62,233 nt of DNA from JAIQFL01 sp035295745. Its GTDB lineage: Bacteria > Acidobacteriota > Terriglobia > Bryobacterales > Bryobacteraceae. Both the position numbers and the translations under genes were made by a program. Of the stretch, positions 15,704-25,299 are shown piece after piece; the first letter of the stretch is position 1, and the number at the start of each line of letters is the position of its first letter. The DNA lies in the NCBI GenBank assembly GCA_035295745.1, contig DATGIL010000035.1, positions 1 through 62,233 on the forward strand. Direction: 5' to 3'. Under the pieces are notes generated by a model. That model worked only from the letters and a program-made list of their open reading frames with translations. It was not told where the DNA came from and did not search any database.

Positions 15704-16288
15704 ATGGCTTCCCTAATGAACGCTGCAGACGCCCTCGCGGCATCCTACACTCTGGACGCCGCGAGAAGCCGGTTCCTTGTGCGCGCCTATGCTACCGGTC
15801 TGCTTTCTTCTTTTGGCCATAATCCTGTCATCGCCATCCAGTCTTTCACAGGCGAGGTGAGTTTCCGTCCGGATGCTCCGGATCAGTCGTCCCTTCGGAT
15901 CAAAATCGACGCCTCGTCGCTTGCGGTCACCGGATCCGTGAATGAGAAGGATCGGCGCGAGATCGAGCAATCCATGCGGCAGGACGTGCTGGAGACCGCG
16001 AGCTATCCGGAGATCACCTTCGAAAGTGCGAGCGCACAATCCACGCGAATCGCTGACGGCATGTACCGCGTCAAAATCGCCGGGAAGCTGATGCTCCACG
16101 GCATCACGCGCGATCTGGAGATCACGTGCAATTTCACGGTGGACGAGGAGACCTTGCGCGCCAACGGCGAATTCTCGATCCGTCAGACCGAGTTCGCGAT
16201 TCGACCGGTCTCCGCCGCTGGAGGCACCATCAAGCTCAAGGACGAGCTGAAGTTCAACTTCGACATCGTAGGCCGTCGCCGCCGGTGA
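15704..16288 (+). CDS. YceI-family protein
   Basis: A 194-residue lipocalin-like protein. YTLDAARSRFLVRA at the start, FGHNPVIAIQSFTGEV, and the paired MLHGITRDLEITC and DELKFNFDIVGRR are YceI motifs. YceI proteins bind polyisoprenoids such as quinones in a beta-barrel. No signal peptide is evident, unlike the periplasmic E. coli protein. Within a hydrogenase operon it could carry or bind the quinone that accepts electrons, which is inference. Its TGA overlaps the GTG of the HypE-like gene by two bases. Confidence 0.85.
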   Translation: MASLMNAADALAASYTLDAARSRFLVRAYATGLLSSFGHNPVIAIQSFTGEVSFRPDAPDQSSLRIKIDASSLAVTGSVNEKDRREIEQSMRQDVLETASYPEITFESASAQSTRIADGMYRVKIAGKLMLHGITRDLEITCNFTVDEETLRANGEFSIRQTEFAIRPVSAAGGTIKLKDELKFNFDIVGRRRR

Positions 16289-17052
16289 CGGCCGGTCGTG
16301 TGGTGACTGGCCCTATCCGGTTCGCCGGCGGTTCCATCGGCGAACTGGCCGTCTATGGGACCGCGAATCGTTTAGCGGTATTGGGTGCGCGTGCCGAATC
16401 GGTAGCAGTGACTTTTCTTTTGGAAGAGGGCCTCGCTGCCGATGTCCTGGACACGGAAGTGCGGGCGATGGGCCGCGCCGCGTACACCGCCGGTATCGCC
16501 ATCACGGGTAGCGAGACCAAGGTCGTGGCGTCGGGCAAGGTGGACGCGATGTGCATCGTGACCTCAGGCATAGGGCGCGCGATTCCCGAGGTGCAGTGCT
16601 CCGGATCCGCTGTGAAAGCTGGTGACCAGATCCTGGTTTCGGGTCCGGTCGGCCATCATGGGACGGCCATCCTGATGGCTCGCAGCGAGTTGAGCTCTCA
16701 GTTCGGGTTGCGTTCGGACATGCGGCCTGTGATCCGCATGGTGGAATTGCTTGCCGAGACGGTGTCGCCGGGCCTTCGCTGGATGGCGGATCTGGCTGGC
16801 GGCGGCTTGCGGATGGCCCTGAACGACCTTGGGAAGGATTCGGGGTTAGGCGTTTACGTGTTCCGGGACCGCATACCGGTTCGCGAAGTAGTGCGCCGCG
16901 CGTGCGAACGTTTGCAGGTGGACCCTTTTACGATGGCGAGTGAAGGACAGTTCCTCGCAGTGGTGGCGCCGGAGTACGCGGAACTGGCGTTGGCTGCGAT
17001 TCAGGGGGCGCCCGGAGGCGAGGAAGCGCGCGTAATTGGAGAGTTACGGTAG
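16285..17052 (+). CDS. Shortened HypE-like protein (AIR synthase fold), lacks the catalytic C-terminus
   Basis: About 255 residues from GTG 16285. The alignable core starts at GPIRFAGGSIGELAVYGTAN, equivalent to the middle of E. coli HypE, and continues through GIAITGSETKVVASGKVDA, ILVSGPVGHHGTAIL and ASEGQFLAV. Missing are the N-terminal ~65 residues with the HGSGG loop and the whole C-terminal ~30 residues with the PRIC cysteine that carries carbamoyl/cyanide. The ATP-site stretch ATRGG is replaced by DLAGGG. The flanks do not encode the lost parts in any obvious way. It could be a regulatory or scaffold paralogue, with true HypE elsewhere, or a decayed gene; its neat coupling to neighbours argues for function. 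Confidence 0.75.
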   Translation: MTAGRVVTGPIRFAGGSIGELAVYGTANRLAVLGARAESVAVTFLLEEGLAADVLDTEVRAMGRAAYTAGIAITGSETKVVASGKVDAMCIVTSGIGRAIPEVQCSGSAVKAGDQILVSGPVGHHGTAILMARSELSSQFGLRSDMRPVIRMVELLAETVSPGLRWMADLAGGGLRMALNDLGKDSGLGVYVFRDRIPVREVVRRACERLQVDPFTMASEGQFLAVVAPEYAELALAAIQGAPGGEEARVIGELR

Positions 17053-17085
17053 TAATCGAATCGGGTTACCCTGGAATCAATCATC

Positions 17086-17322
17086 ATGCCGGTGATCGAG
17101 CTTTTCGGAACCGCCAGTTGCCCGCACACCCAGGAGATGCGCGAGTGGCTGGAATTTCGCGGGCGCGAATTCGTGGAGTACGACGTAGAGGAGGATCGCG
17201 CCGCCTTGGCCCGCATGCGCGTGCTCACCGGTGGCCAGCGCACCGTTCCCGTGCTGGTAGAAGACGGTAAGGTGATTCAGACCGGCTGGCAGGGCAGGGG
17301 CTGCGTGGTGAGCGAGAAATAG
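17086..17322 (+). CDS. Glutaredoxin-like protein
   Basis: A 78-residue thioredoxin-fold protein. FGTASCPHTQEMREWL contains a CPHT site (one Cys followed by Thr, monothiol-like), RTVPVLVEDGK is the cis-Pro loop, and GWQGRGC adds a Cys near the C-terminus. It is five bases ahead of hypF and 33 bases after the HypE-like gene. Possible jobs are reducing maturation factors or delivering iron-sulfur clusters; neither is shown. Confidence 0.8.
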   Translation: MPVIELFGTASCPHTQEMREWLEFRGREFVEYDVEEDRAALARMRVLTGGQRTVPVLVEDGKVIQTGWQGRGCVVSEK

Positions 17323-17327
17323 CGGCC

Positions 17328-19577
17328 ATGACCCGCGCAAGGTCCATACTCGTGCGCGGCGTGGTGCAGGGAGTCGGCTTCCGTCCATTTGTCTATCGCC
17401 TGGCGCATTCCAATGCCCTCGCGGGCTGGGTGCTGAACGGCGAAAACGGCGTGGAAATTCACCTGGAAGGCCCCGAGACCGCCATGGAGGCGTTTCTCTA
17501 TGAACTCCAGGCAGATCCTCCTCCCGCGGCTCGAATCGCGGCGCTCGATGTGCATGACGCTGAGGCAGCCGGCTTCACGGAGTTTTTGATTCGCGAGAGT
17601 CGCGGCGCCACGCAGCCTTCGACACGCATCTCTCCCGATCTGCCCGTCTGCGACGAGTGTCTCCGCGAGTTGTTCGACCCGAGCGACCGGCGGTATGAGT
17701 ATCCCTACATCAACTGCACCAACTGCGGTCCGCGCTACACCATCACCCGAGCGCTGCCTTATGACCGGCACAACACCACCATGAGCGAATGGGCGCTCGA
17801 CGAGGCCTGCGCGCGCCAATATCGAGATCCAGCGGACCGCAGGTTTCACGCGCAGCCGGTTTGTTGTCCCGCGTGCGGGCCAAAGTATTATTTGGAGGGC
17901 GGGGACACCGACGCAGCGGCACAGCTTCGCGACGGGAAGATTCTGGCGATCAAAGGACTGGGCGGATATCATCTGGTCTGCGATGCGCGCAATCTGAAAT
18001 CTGTGTCGGCGCTGCGCGAAAGGAAATTCCGCAAGGAGAAGGCCTTCGCGGTGATGGCCAGGGATCTGGAGACGGCTCGTGGACTGGTTCAGCTGTCGCC
18101 GCAGGCGGAGGAATTGCTGACTTCCGTTGCGCGGCCCATCGTGTTGTCACCGGCGCGTGTCGATTTGCCCGGCGTTGCGCCCGACAACGACGAGTTGGGC
18201 GTGATGCTGCCCTATACGCCGCTGCATTACCTGCTGTTCGCTGCGGGCGCTCCGGATGTGCTGGTGATGACCAGCGCGAATCGTTCTTCGGAACCGATTG
18301 CCTACGCTGACGAGGATGCGCGAGAGCGGCTGAGTGGCATCGCAGACGCATTTCTCATCGGCGAGCGCCCGATTGCTCGCCGCGTTGACGATTCGGTAGC
18401 CCGTGCGGGAGCGTTCGGCCCCGTAATTTTACGCCGCTCCCGTGGATACGCGCCCGGCGCGGTCGCGAAACTGCCGGTTACGCGCCCCGTCCTGGCGGTG
18501 GGAGCGGACCTGAAGAATACCATCACGCTGGTGGTGGACGGGCAGGCCTTCGTCAGCCAGCACATCGGCGATCTGGACCATTACCAGGCGTTCGCCGCGT
18601 TTCAAGAGACCATCCGCGACCTGCTGGCGATGTACCAGGTGACTGCGGACGATCTGCTGGTGGTGCACGATGCGCATCCGCAGTACGTCTCCACGGTACA
18701 CGCGCTGGAGATTGGCGCCGGCGCACGAAGTGCCGTCCAGCACCATCGCGCCCACATCGCTTCGGTGTTGGGTGAACGCGAAGCCTGGCGCGAGCCCGTG
18801 CTCGCCGCGAGTTTCGACGGCACGGGTTATGGCGATGACGGAGCCATCTGGGGCGGCGAGATTTTTGCAGGCAGCCTGGAGCGCGGCCTCGAGCGGATCG
18901 CCCATCTACGTTACGCGGCGCTGGCGGGTGGCGATGCCGCGGCGCAGTACCCCGTACAGGCTGCGGCGGGATTCCTGCTCCAGGTGGATGGACTGCCCGA
19001 TCTCGATGCGGAGCCGTTCGTTTTCCCCAAGCGCTACCAGGCGGCCCTTCGCATACTGCGCTCCGGCATACGGACATTTCCCACGAGTTCCATGGGCAGG
19101 CTTTTCGATACCGCGGCGGCGCTGCTCGGATTCTGCAAGCCAGTCAGCTTCGAAGGGCAGGCGGCAATGTGGCTGGAGCACATCGCGCATTCGGCGGCAT
19201 CGCGCGATGCGTACCCATTTCCCCTGCATGACGGCGAACTCGACTTCCGTCCGCTGCTGCGCGCGGTTGTGGACGATCGCCTGCGTGAGCGCGACGTGGC
19301 CGCGATCGCGCGCGCGTTTCAGTTGGGCGTTGCAGCCGGACTCTGCTCTGCCCTGGATGCGTTGAGCCGGCAGACCGGGATCCGCACGATCGCGCTTTCG
19401 GGTGGCGTGTTTCAGAACGAGATGCTGCTCGCGGACATCCGCTCGATTGCGCCCACGGGGCTGGAGTTCTGGACGAATCATGCGGTTCCACCCAATGACG
19501 GAGGCATCAGCCTGGGGCAAGCAGCCATGGCGGCCTGTGCCCAACTGGCGGGAGCGGCGGAGCAGACCTGTGCATGA
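17328..19577 (+). CDS. hypF: Carbamoyltransferase HypF
   Basis: A 749-residue maturation factor that makes the carbamoyl group for the cyanide ligands of the active-site iron. It shows the full domain order: acylphosphatase (GVVQGVGFRPFVYRLA), double zinc finger (CDECL, CTNCG, CCPACG), YrdC domain (LAIKGLGGYHLVCDA), and a Kae1-like carbamoyltransferase domain (HHRAHIASVLGE, AASFDGTGYGDDG, ALSGGVFQNEML). All expected motifs are intact and the length is normal. Its stop overlaps the hypA GTG by eight bases. Confidence 0.96.
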   Translation: MTRARSILVRGVVQGVGFRPFVYRLAHSNALAGWVLNGENGVEIHLEGPETAMEAFLYELQADPPPAARIAALDVHDAEAAGFTEFLIRESRGATQPSTRISPDLPVCDECLRELFDPSDRRYEYPYINCTNCGPRYTITRALPYDRHNTTMSEWALDEACARQYRDPADRRFHAQPVCCPACGPKYYLEGGDTDAAAQLRDGKILAIKGLGGYHLVCDARNLKSVSALRERKFRKEKAFAVMARDLETARGLVQLSPQAEELLTSVARPIVLSPARVDLPGVAPDNDELGVMLPYTPLHYLLFAAGAPDVLVMTSANRSSEPIAYADEDARERLSGIADAFLIGERPIARRVDDSVARAGAFGPVILRRSRGYAPGAVAKLPVTRPVLAVGADLKNTITLVVDGQAFVSQHIGDLDHYQAFAAFQETIRDLLAMYQVTADDLLVVHDAHPQYVSTVHALEIGAGARSAVQHHRAHIASVLGEREAWREPVLAASFDGTGYGDDGAIWGGEIFAGSLERGLERIAHLRYAALAGGDAAAQYPVQAAAGFLLQVDGLPDLDAEPFVFPKRYQAALRILRSGIRTFPTSSMGRLFDTAAALLGFCKPVSFEGQAAMWLEHIAHSAASRDAYPFPLHDGELDFRPLLRAVVDDRLRERDVAAIARAFQLGVAAGLCSALDALSRQTGIRTIALSGGVFQNEMLLADIRSIAPTGLEFWTNHAVPPNDGGISLGQAAMAACAQLAGAAEQTCA

Positions 19578-19917
19578 ATTATCGATCGCGATCAGCTTGA
19601 TTGAAGCCGCGGAAGAAGAGGCCGCAAAGCACGACGCGCCGGCGGTGCGAGCCGTGCATCTGCGCCTCGGCGCGCTCTCGGGCGTGGTAAAAGAGGCGCT
19701 GCTCTTCTCCTATGGACTGGCCGCGGAAGGCACGCGTCTGGAAGGCTCGCAACTGGTCATCGAAGATGTGCCGGTCATGGTATTCTGTGCCACGTGCGGG
19801 GAGCGCCGGCCGATCCGCTCGATGCAATCGTTCTGTTGCGCGGAGTGCGGCGCGCCTGCGGGCGACGTAGTGCAAGGACGGGAACTGGAAGTCATCGGGT
19901 TGGAGATCGACCAATGA
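19570..19917 (+). CDS. hypA: Nickel-insertion protein HypA
   Basis: A 115-residue protein. Starting at GTG 19570 it reads VHELSIAISLIE, placing the nickel-binding His at position 2, which decides the start. The C-terminal half has CATCG and CCAECG pairs forming the structural zinc site. With HypB it delivers Ni to the large subunit. It overlaps hypF by eight bases and hypB by four (ATGA). Confidence 0.93.
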   Translation: MHELSIAISLIEAAEEEAAKHDAPAVRAVHLRLGALSGVVKEALLFSYGLAAEGTRLEGSQLVIEDVPVMVFCATCGERRPIRSMQSFCCAECGAPAGDVVQGRELEVIGLEIDQ

Positions 19918-20585
19918 ACACGGAACCAAGGCTGGTAGAGGTTCGCCGGAACGTCCTCAAGCAGAACGACGTGCTGGCAGCGGAATTGCGCCAGCGGTTC
20001 CGGACGGCGGGTGTCTACACCGTGAGCCTGGTCTCGGCTCCGGGGTCGGGCAAGACTGCGTTTCTGGAGAGGACGCTGACGCAGTTCCGCGGCTCGCACC
20101 GCGTGGCCGCGCTGGTCGGCGATCTGGCTACCGAAAACGACGCCGCGCGTCTGCGCCGCAGCCAGGTTCCCGTGAAGCAGATCGTGACCGGCACAGTCTG
20201 CCATCTGGACGCCGGCATGGTGCGCAGCGCCTTGGACGACTGGGATACCGGTCCGCTCGACTTTCTGTTCATCGAGAATGTAGGGAATCTGGTGTGTCCC
20301 TCGTCATACGATCTGGGGGAGCAACTGCGCCTGGTGCTGCTCTCGGTGACCGAAGGAGAAGACAAGCCGCTCAAGTATCCCACTATCTTTAACAGCGCCG
20401 ACATCGCCGTGATCACCAAGGTGGACCTGGCCGCGGCCGTGGAGTTCGATTGGGACGCCGCTTTGGCGAACATCCACGCCGTCCGCCCCAATATGGAGGT
20501 GCTTCGCGTGTCGGCAAAGACAGGAGAAGGCATGGCGCAATGGCAGCAGTTCCTGGAGTCGCGCGCCGCTTCCTCGGTCAAGTGA
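19914..20585 (+). CDS. hypB: GTPase HypB
   Basis: A 223-residue GTPase for nickel insertion. The P-loop SAPGSGKT is at residues 41-48, TGTVCHLDAG holds the Cys/His metal site at the dimer interface, and ITKVDL is the base-specificity motif. It lacks both the N-terminal CxxCGC motif and the His-rich stretch found in some HypB, so it should be a simple delivery GTPase without nickel storage. It is the last gene of the island; the next gene is convergent 215 bases on, and neither HypC nor HypD follows. Confidence 0.94.
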   Translation: MNTEPRLVEVRRNVLKQNDVLAAELRQRFRTAGVYTVSLVSAPGSGKTAFLERTLTQFRGSHRVAALVGDLATENDAARLRRSQVPVKQIVTGTVCHLDAGMVRSALDDWDTGPLDFLFIENVGNLVCPSSYDLGEQLRLVLLSVTEGEDKPLKYPTIFNSADIAVITKVDLAAAVEFDWDAALANIHAVRPNMEVLRVSAKTGEGMAQWQQFLESRAASSVK

Positions 20586-20800
20586 CAGATCGCGAGAGCG
20601 AAAGACACCCCCAACGAAGATGGAGCCGCTGGTGTGATCGCGGTAGCGTGGCCGTAAACAGTGTGTTGATCGTTCGCGGGCTGATGACCGGCCGCAGTGT
20701 TTACAAAGGTTCACCTCGCGGTATCGCGGCCATCCGAACTGGGCCCCATCGACTGGCGGGTCACGGCGCGAGAGCGCCAGTTAAAAGAGCGTGCACGCCC

Positions 20801-22855
20801 CTATTTGGCGGCCTCTTTGGGTGCTTCCAGCGCGAACGCCATGATGCTGTCATCAGTCACGGGATTGCCGAAGAAGCCCCCGCCGGTCGACGGCGTGACG
20901 ACGTATTGTCGGCCGTCCTTCCCCTGATAAGTGATGGGAGTCGCCTCCGCGGCGCCGCCGAGTTTGAACGTCCAAAGCTCCTTGCCGGTGCGGGCATCGA
21001 AAGCGCGGAAGCGTCCGTCGTCGGTCGATCCCACGAAGACGAGGCCCCCGGCGGTCGCGATGGTGCCGCCATTGCCGGGGCGTCCGGTCTTCTGTGTATC
21101 TGGTGGCAGACTGTCGGTGACGCCCAGCGTGACCCGCCACGCGAACTCACCGGTATTCACGTTCACGGCGGTCAATTGGCCCCAGGGTGGCTGCTGGCAG
21201 GGCAGTTGCTGATAGTCGCTGCCCTTCACGCTGAAACGCCCGCCCCCCGGGAACCCTTCGTAGGGACCGTCGGGATCGACGCGATTGCCCTGGCCGGCGC
21301 CGAGTGCGCGGCCATCCTTTGCGTCGTGGTCCTTCATGCCGGAGAGCTGGCCCAGTTCATTGGTATTCACGAACAGATAGCCGAGTTGCGGATTGAACGA
21401 CGTGCCGAACCAGTTGACGCCGCCATGATTACCTGGAAATGCCACGCGCAGGCGGTTGTAGCCGGGTGGCAGAAAAGGTCCGCCCAGTTGCACGCCTTCG
21501 ATGAGCTTCTTGCAAGCGGCCTCAAGCTCCGGAGTGACGGTAGCAATGTCGGACGCCTTCATCGACATGCGCGCGAGTGGTGGAGGTTTGATCGGGAACG
21601 GCTGCGTTTTGGCGGCCTTTTCGAGCGGCACCTCGCTCGCGGGCACGGGACGTTCCTCCACACCGTATATCGGTTTGCCCGTCACCCGATCCAGCAGAAA
21701 GACCAGGCCGAGTTTGTCCATCGCGACCACGGCCGGAATCGTCTTTCCGTTTTGCTTCACATCGATGAGCGCGGGAGCGCCGGTCATATCGGCGTCCCAG
21801 ATGTCATGGTGCACCACCTGGAAATGCCAAAGGTATTTTCCCGTGTTGGCGTCGGCCGCCACCAGGCTGGTGCTGAACAGATTGTCTCCCGCGCGGTCGC
21901 CACCATACTGATCCACCGACGGCGCGCCAAAGGGCATGTACACAATGCCGCGCTGCGCGTCGACGGTCAGGAAGCCCCACACATTCACGCCTGAGCGATT
22001 CTTCCAACTGTCGCCTGCCCAGGTGTCATTGAACTTCTCGCCCGCGCGCGGGATGGAATGGAAAGTCCAGACGAGTTTCCCCGTGTGCATGTCCCACGCG
22101 CGCACGTCGCCTGCAGGTCCCTTGGGCGGATTCTCCTGCGTGGTGCCGCCGGCGATCACCAGGTTCTTGTAGACCACGGGCGGAGAACTGAGCGCGTTGC
22201 GGCCGGGAAGGCCCTGCATGATCTCGGGTGTATTCAGGTTGACGATGCCGTTATCGCCGAACGCTTCATTCGGCTTGCCGGTCTTGGCGTCCAGGGAGTA
22301 CAGCTTGCCGTTGCTTGAACCGAAGACCACCTGTGCGGGCGTCTGCGTGTCGCCGGACCAGTATTCGAGTCCTCGCGTGGATGGATTGCCGGCCGGAAGC
22401 TGAAAGGTCCACAGTTCCTTGCCGGTGACGGGGTCGATCGCCGCGACACGCGAATACGGTGTGGTTATGTACATGATTCCGCCGATGACGAGCGGTGTGA
22501 CTTCGCTGGGGAGGAAGCCCGAGCCGCCGCGACGCCCGCCGCGTCCACCGGGAGGTCCGCCCGCCGCTGGTGGCGGCGCCTCTCCATCGGGGGCGAAGGC
22601 GCCGCGCGCGCTGACAGAATCGGTCTCGTGCCGCATGTGGTAAACCCATGCGACTTTGAGTTGGCCCACGTTCTCGGGCGTGAGCTGGGTGAGCGGCGAA
22701 AAGCGCATGCCGCCGGAGTCGTGGCCATAGGTCGGCCATTCCTTCGAGAGATCGGGTGACGCGCCGGCGCTCGATTGGGCGAGCACGGCCGCGCCTGCCA
22801 GGATCAGAACAGCGCCAGTCGCTGCGAGAACGCCTACGAGTCGATTCCGATTCAT
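20801..22855 (-). CDS. PQQ-dependent dehydrogenase
   Basis: A 684-residue secreted quinoprotein. The start at 22855 (GAGGAA upstream) gives a signal peptide, MNRNRLVGVLAATGAVLILA, while upstream in-frame residues look non-coding. The eight-bladed propeller begins WPTYGHDSGGMRFSPLTQL, and repeats with a final Trp/Gly pattern recur, such as TGKELWTFQLP and KLVWTFHSIP. It resembles glucose/quinate-type enzymes lacking the membrane domain, and no cytochrome c motif (CxxCH) is present. A glycine-arginine-rich insertion lies near residue 100. The substrate is unknown; electrons probably reach the respiratory chain. Confidence 0.88.
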   Translation of the reverse strand: MNRNRLVGVLAATGAVLILAGAAVLAQSSAGASPDLSKEWPTYGHDSGGMRFSPLTQLTPENVGQLKVAWVYHMRHETDSVSARGAFAPDGEAPPPAAGGPPGGRGGRRGGSGFLPSEVTPLVIGGIMYITTPYSRVAAIDPVTGKELWTFQLPAGNPSTRGLEYWSGDTQTPAQVVFGSSNGKLYSLDAKTGKPNEAFGDNGIVNLNTPEIMQGLPGRNALSSPPVVYKNLVIAGGTTQENPPKGPAGDVRAWDMHTGKLVWTFHSIPRAGEKFNDTWAGDSWKNRSGVNVWGFLTVDAQRGIVYMPFGAPSVDQYGGDRAGDNLFSTSLVAADANTGKYLWHFQVVHHDIWDADMTGAPALIDVKQNGKTIPAVVAMDKLGLVFLLDRVTGKPIYGVEERPVPASEVPLEKAAKTQPFPIKPPPLARMSMKASDIATVTPELEAACKKLIEGVQLGGPFLPPGYNRLRVAFPGNHGGVNWFGTSFNPQLGYLFVNTNELGQLSGMKDHDAKDGRALGAGQGNRVDPDGPYEGFPGGGRFSVKGSDYQQLPCQQPPWGQLTAVNVNTGEFAWRVTLGVTDSLPPDTQKTGRPGNGGTIATAGGLVFVGSTDDGRFRAFDARTGKELWTFKLGGAAEATPITYQGKDGRQYVVTPSTGGGFFGNPVTDDSIMAFALEAPKEAAK

Positions 22856-23073
22856 GCCTGGGTTCCTCGGGGAAAGCGTTTTACCAGATTTACGGGTCAA
22901 GAATATCATAACGATCCGGCATTGGAGGGAGCAGAGGGAAGGTACTTTCAGGCTATACGAGGATCGCCTCATGTGATAGGGTGTACTCGGGCGCCTCGTG
23001 AACCTTGGCACTCTTTCACCCGATTCTGCGCTTATAGCAATGGAGTGCCAAATCCGTCGAAAGAGGAAAACTT

Positions 23074-25299
23074 ATGGCGACTACGTCCACCGGTCCAACG
23101 ATTTCTATCGATGTAACCAAGGATCTCGAGTCTTTCAGCGCGCTGAAGACCATGTTGTCGAGTCAGCAGGGCGCAATCTTTTCAGTGGTAGGCGAGTTGG
23201 CAAAGTATGCTGCCCTGCCGATTCAACAGGCGGCAAAGGACAAGGCCAGTGCGAAACTGGCTCTCAGCGGTTCCGCCAGTTGGCAAACCACTAACGGAAT
23301 CGGTTTTTCTCTCACCCCGCAAGCCAGTTGTTCGATCAGCGTCGATGTCGTCAGCGAGGCCTTTCCGGTCGCGATGAGCATCGAGTCATCGCAAACCACC
23401 AACATCCAAGCCGGCCCCACCGCTGGCATTGCGTACGTGAATATCGATCTGGACTTCAGCATCCAGGGGTCGGTCTCGGGAAGCGGCACCTTCAGCGGCC
23501 TGGGAGTCGCAGGAAAAGCTTCGGGATCGAAATCCGCGACGCTCACGTTCTGTCAACCTGTAGCCGATACGACGCTGACTTTGGACGCCATACGGACCGC
23601 GTTCTCTCAGCTGTTGTTTCCGCTCGACCCCAACTGCACTCAGAACATGCCAACCGGCGCAATCGGTAAAGTCAGTTTCGACGGCGCCATCAATGTGGAA
23701 CTGGACGTCACGTATGGGCTGGGCGACCACAAGGTCTCCGCGCCGAGCCTGGCCAAGGTTCAGCAGAGTTTGCAGAATGTCGTGCAAATCACACCTCCCT
23801 CGCTCGACATCAACGCCGGCGCCAAGGGCTCGGTGACCTACGCCCACACCGACCACTTCGCGCTGATCGTCGATAAGACTACTGCGGGAACGGCCATGCT
23901 TTACCTGGTGCGCGCCTCCGAGAACGACTGGGGCGCAAGTGTCGGGATCACAGTCGGGGTCAAATCGACGGCGGCATCGGTGACGATCGATCAAACCGCG
24001 CTCCAGACGGTGGTCGGCAATGTGACTGGCAATAACGCACTGGCGGGAGAAGTCGTCAAAGCTGCGTCGCAGCCGTTAAACAATCTGCAGACCAGTTTGA
24101 ACGGAAAGCTGAATGGCTGGATTTCGGACGTCACGGGCCAATCGGGACTGATGGTCAGCCTCGGCCGCCAACATGGCCATACTGCCCTGTTCAACTTCAG
24201 TGTCGATCTGACGTCGCCGGTCCTGGCGACGAAGAGTTGGTCCGCACTGGTCGATGGGAGTGTGAGCGCGGCGCTCGCGCTGAAAGGCTTCACCCTCCAG
24301 CCTGGTTCCGGCGTATCGGACAGTCTGAAGCGGTCCTCTACGATTCAATTCCAATTCTTCAACCTGTTCTCGTTCAAACAGAGCAGTGACTACTTTTCCA
24401 ACGCCTACACCGCTCTGGGAGCTGACGGAACCATTCGCGTGTTCCGAGACGTAGGCCAGGAGCAGCAGGTCGCGACGAAGAAGGCGCTGGCACAATATCG
24501 GATTCACTTCGTCGCCGTGGCCACGGAGGATGCCGTGAAGAATGTCTCGAAGGCCGAGGTCGACATGTACATCGAGCTTTCGGAGACAGGCGATTCCAAA
24601 AAAGGCGCGACGCTTTCGAATACGGTCGGTTTGATTCCGGCGAATGCAGCGGTTCAGTCGGCGCACTCGGCGATGTCGACCTATGTGACGAGTCAGCCAA
24701 AGGGAACGCTGAACCTGATCAACATCGTGAAGGCATCGGGGTATCAGAAACTCTCGTATACTCCCTACAACGGCAAGAAGCCCGCGCCTCTGCCGCACCC
24801 GCAAGATCAAAACAATTGGGCGGAGTTCCAGAACGCGACCGAGGTGTTGATGCCCAGCATCGCGTTCGTATCCAAGCTCAGTTTTGACTGGTGGATCACT
24901 TTCAATCGGACCTGCATCGATCAGGTCGGTTCCACCATCGTGCCGGACCGCCGGCAAACCGGCAACCCAGCCGCTGTGCCGCCGAGCTTCTTTGTGCCAC
25001 TGGGCGCACCGGGGCCGCTGGTGAGCTATTTTCTGCTGGCCAGCGCAGGCTTCATGAACCTCTGCGAGGACCTCGGCATCCTGGCTGCCAGCGTCGCGGC
25101 GGTCCAGACGGATGACCAGTGGAATGACCTTCTCGCCTTTCTGACCAAGCTGGTCACGGACGACCTTTACATCGATTACGCGATGCCCACGGCCGGCGCC
25201 CTGTTGTCGCTCTGTGCGGCAGGAGGCGCCGGAATCACGGCGACGGCGAATGTGGCGCCGGATTCCAGCAGTCTCACGTGCACGTTGACGGTCGCTTGA
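23074..25299 (+). CDS. Unrecognised 741-residue protein
   Basis: I do not recognise a family. The protein starts MATTSTGPTISIDVTKDLES, with no signal peptide, and is rich in Ser, Thr, Ala and Val. Long stretches look like amphipathic beta-strands (SISVDVVSEAFPVAMSIESS), suggesting a large beta-structured protein. Two moderately hydrophobic segments lie near the C-terminus, around residues 655-685 and 715-735. A weak AGAGG-type site precedes the ATG. It is divergent from the PQQ dehydrogenase and 300 bases upstream of the NHLM-type exporter on the same strand, so it may be part of that system, but it does not look like a small leader peptide. Confidence 0.7.
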   Translation: MATTSTGPTISIDVTKDLESFSALKTMLSSQQGAIFSVVGELAKYAALPIQQAAKDKASAKLALSGSASWQTTNGIGFSLTPQASCSISVDVVSEAFPVAMSIESSQTTNIQAGPTAGIAYVNIDLDFSIQGSVSGSGTFSGLGVAGKASGSKSATLTFCQPVADTTLTLDAIRTAFSQLLFPLDPNCTQNMPTGAIGKVSFDGAINVELDVTYGLGDHKVSAPSLAKVQQSLQNVVQITPPSLDINAGAKGSVTYAHTDHFALIVDKTTAGTAMLYLVRASENDWGASVGITVGVKSTAASVTIDQTALQTVVGNVTGNNALAGEVVKAASQPLNNLQTSLNGKLNGWISDVTGQSGLMVSLGRQHGHTALFNFSVDLTSPVLATKSWSALVDGSVSAALALKGFTLQPGSGVSDSLKRSSTIQFQFFNLFSFKQSSDYFSNAYTALGADGTIRVFRDVGQEQQVATKKALAQYRIHFVAVATEDAVKNVSKAEVDMYIELSETGDSKKGATLSNTVGLIPANAAVQSAHSAMSTYVTSQPKGTLNLINIVKASGYQKLSYTPYNGKKPAPLPHPQDQNNWAEFQNATEVLMPSIAFVSKLSFDWWITFNRTCIDQVGSTIVPDRRQTGNPAAVPPSFFVPLGAPGPLVSYFLLASAGFMNLCEDLGILAASVAAVQTDDQWNDLLAFLTKLVTDDLYIDYAMPTAGALLSLCAAGGAGITATANVAPDSSSLTCTLTVA

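Noticed and set aside
20586..20800. Intrinsic terminator between hypB and the PQQ dehydrogenase
   Set aside because: GGCGC-GAGA-GCGCC near 20764-20777 folds well, but no U-run follows on either strand, so it is not called a terminator.
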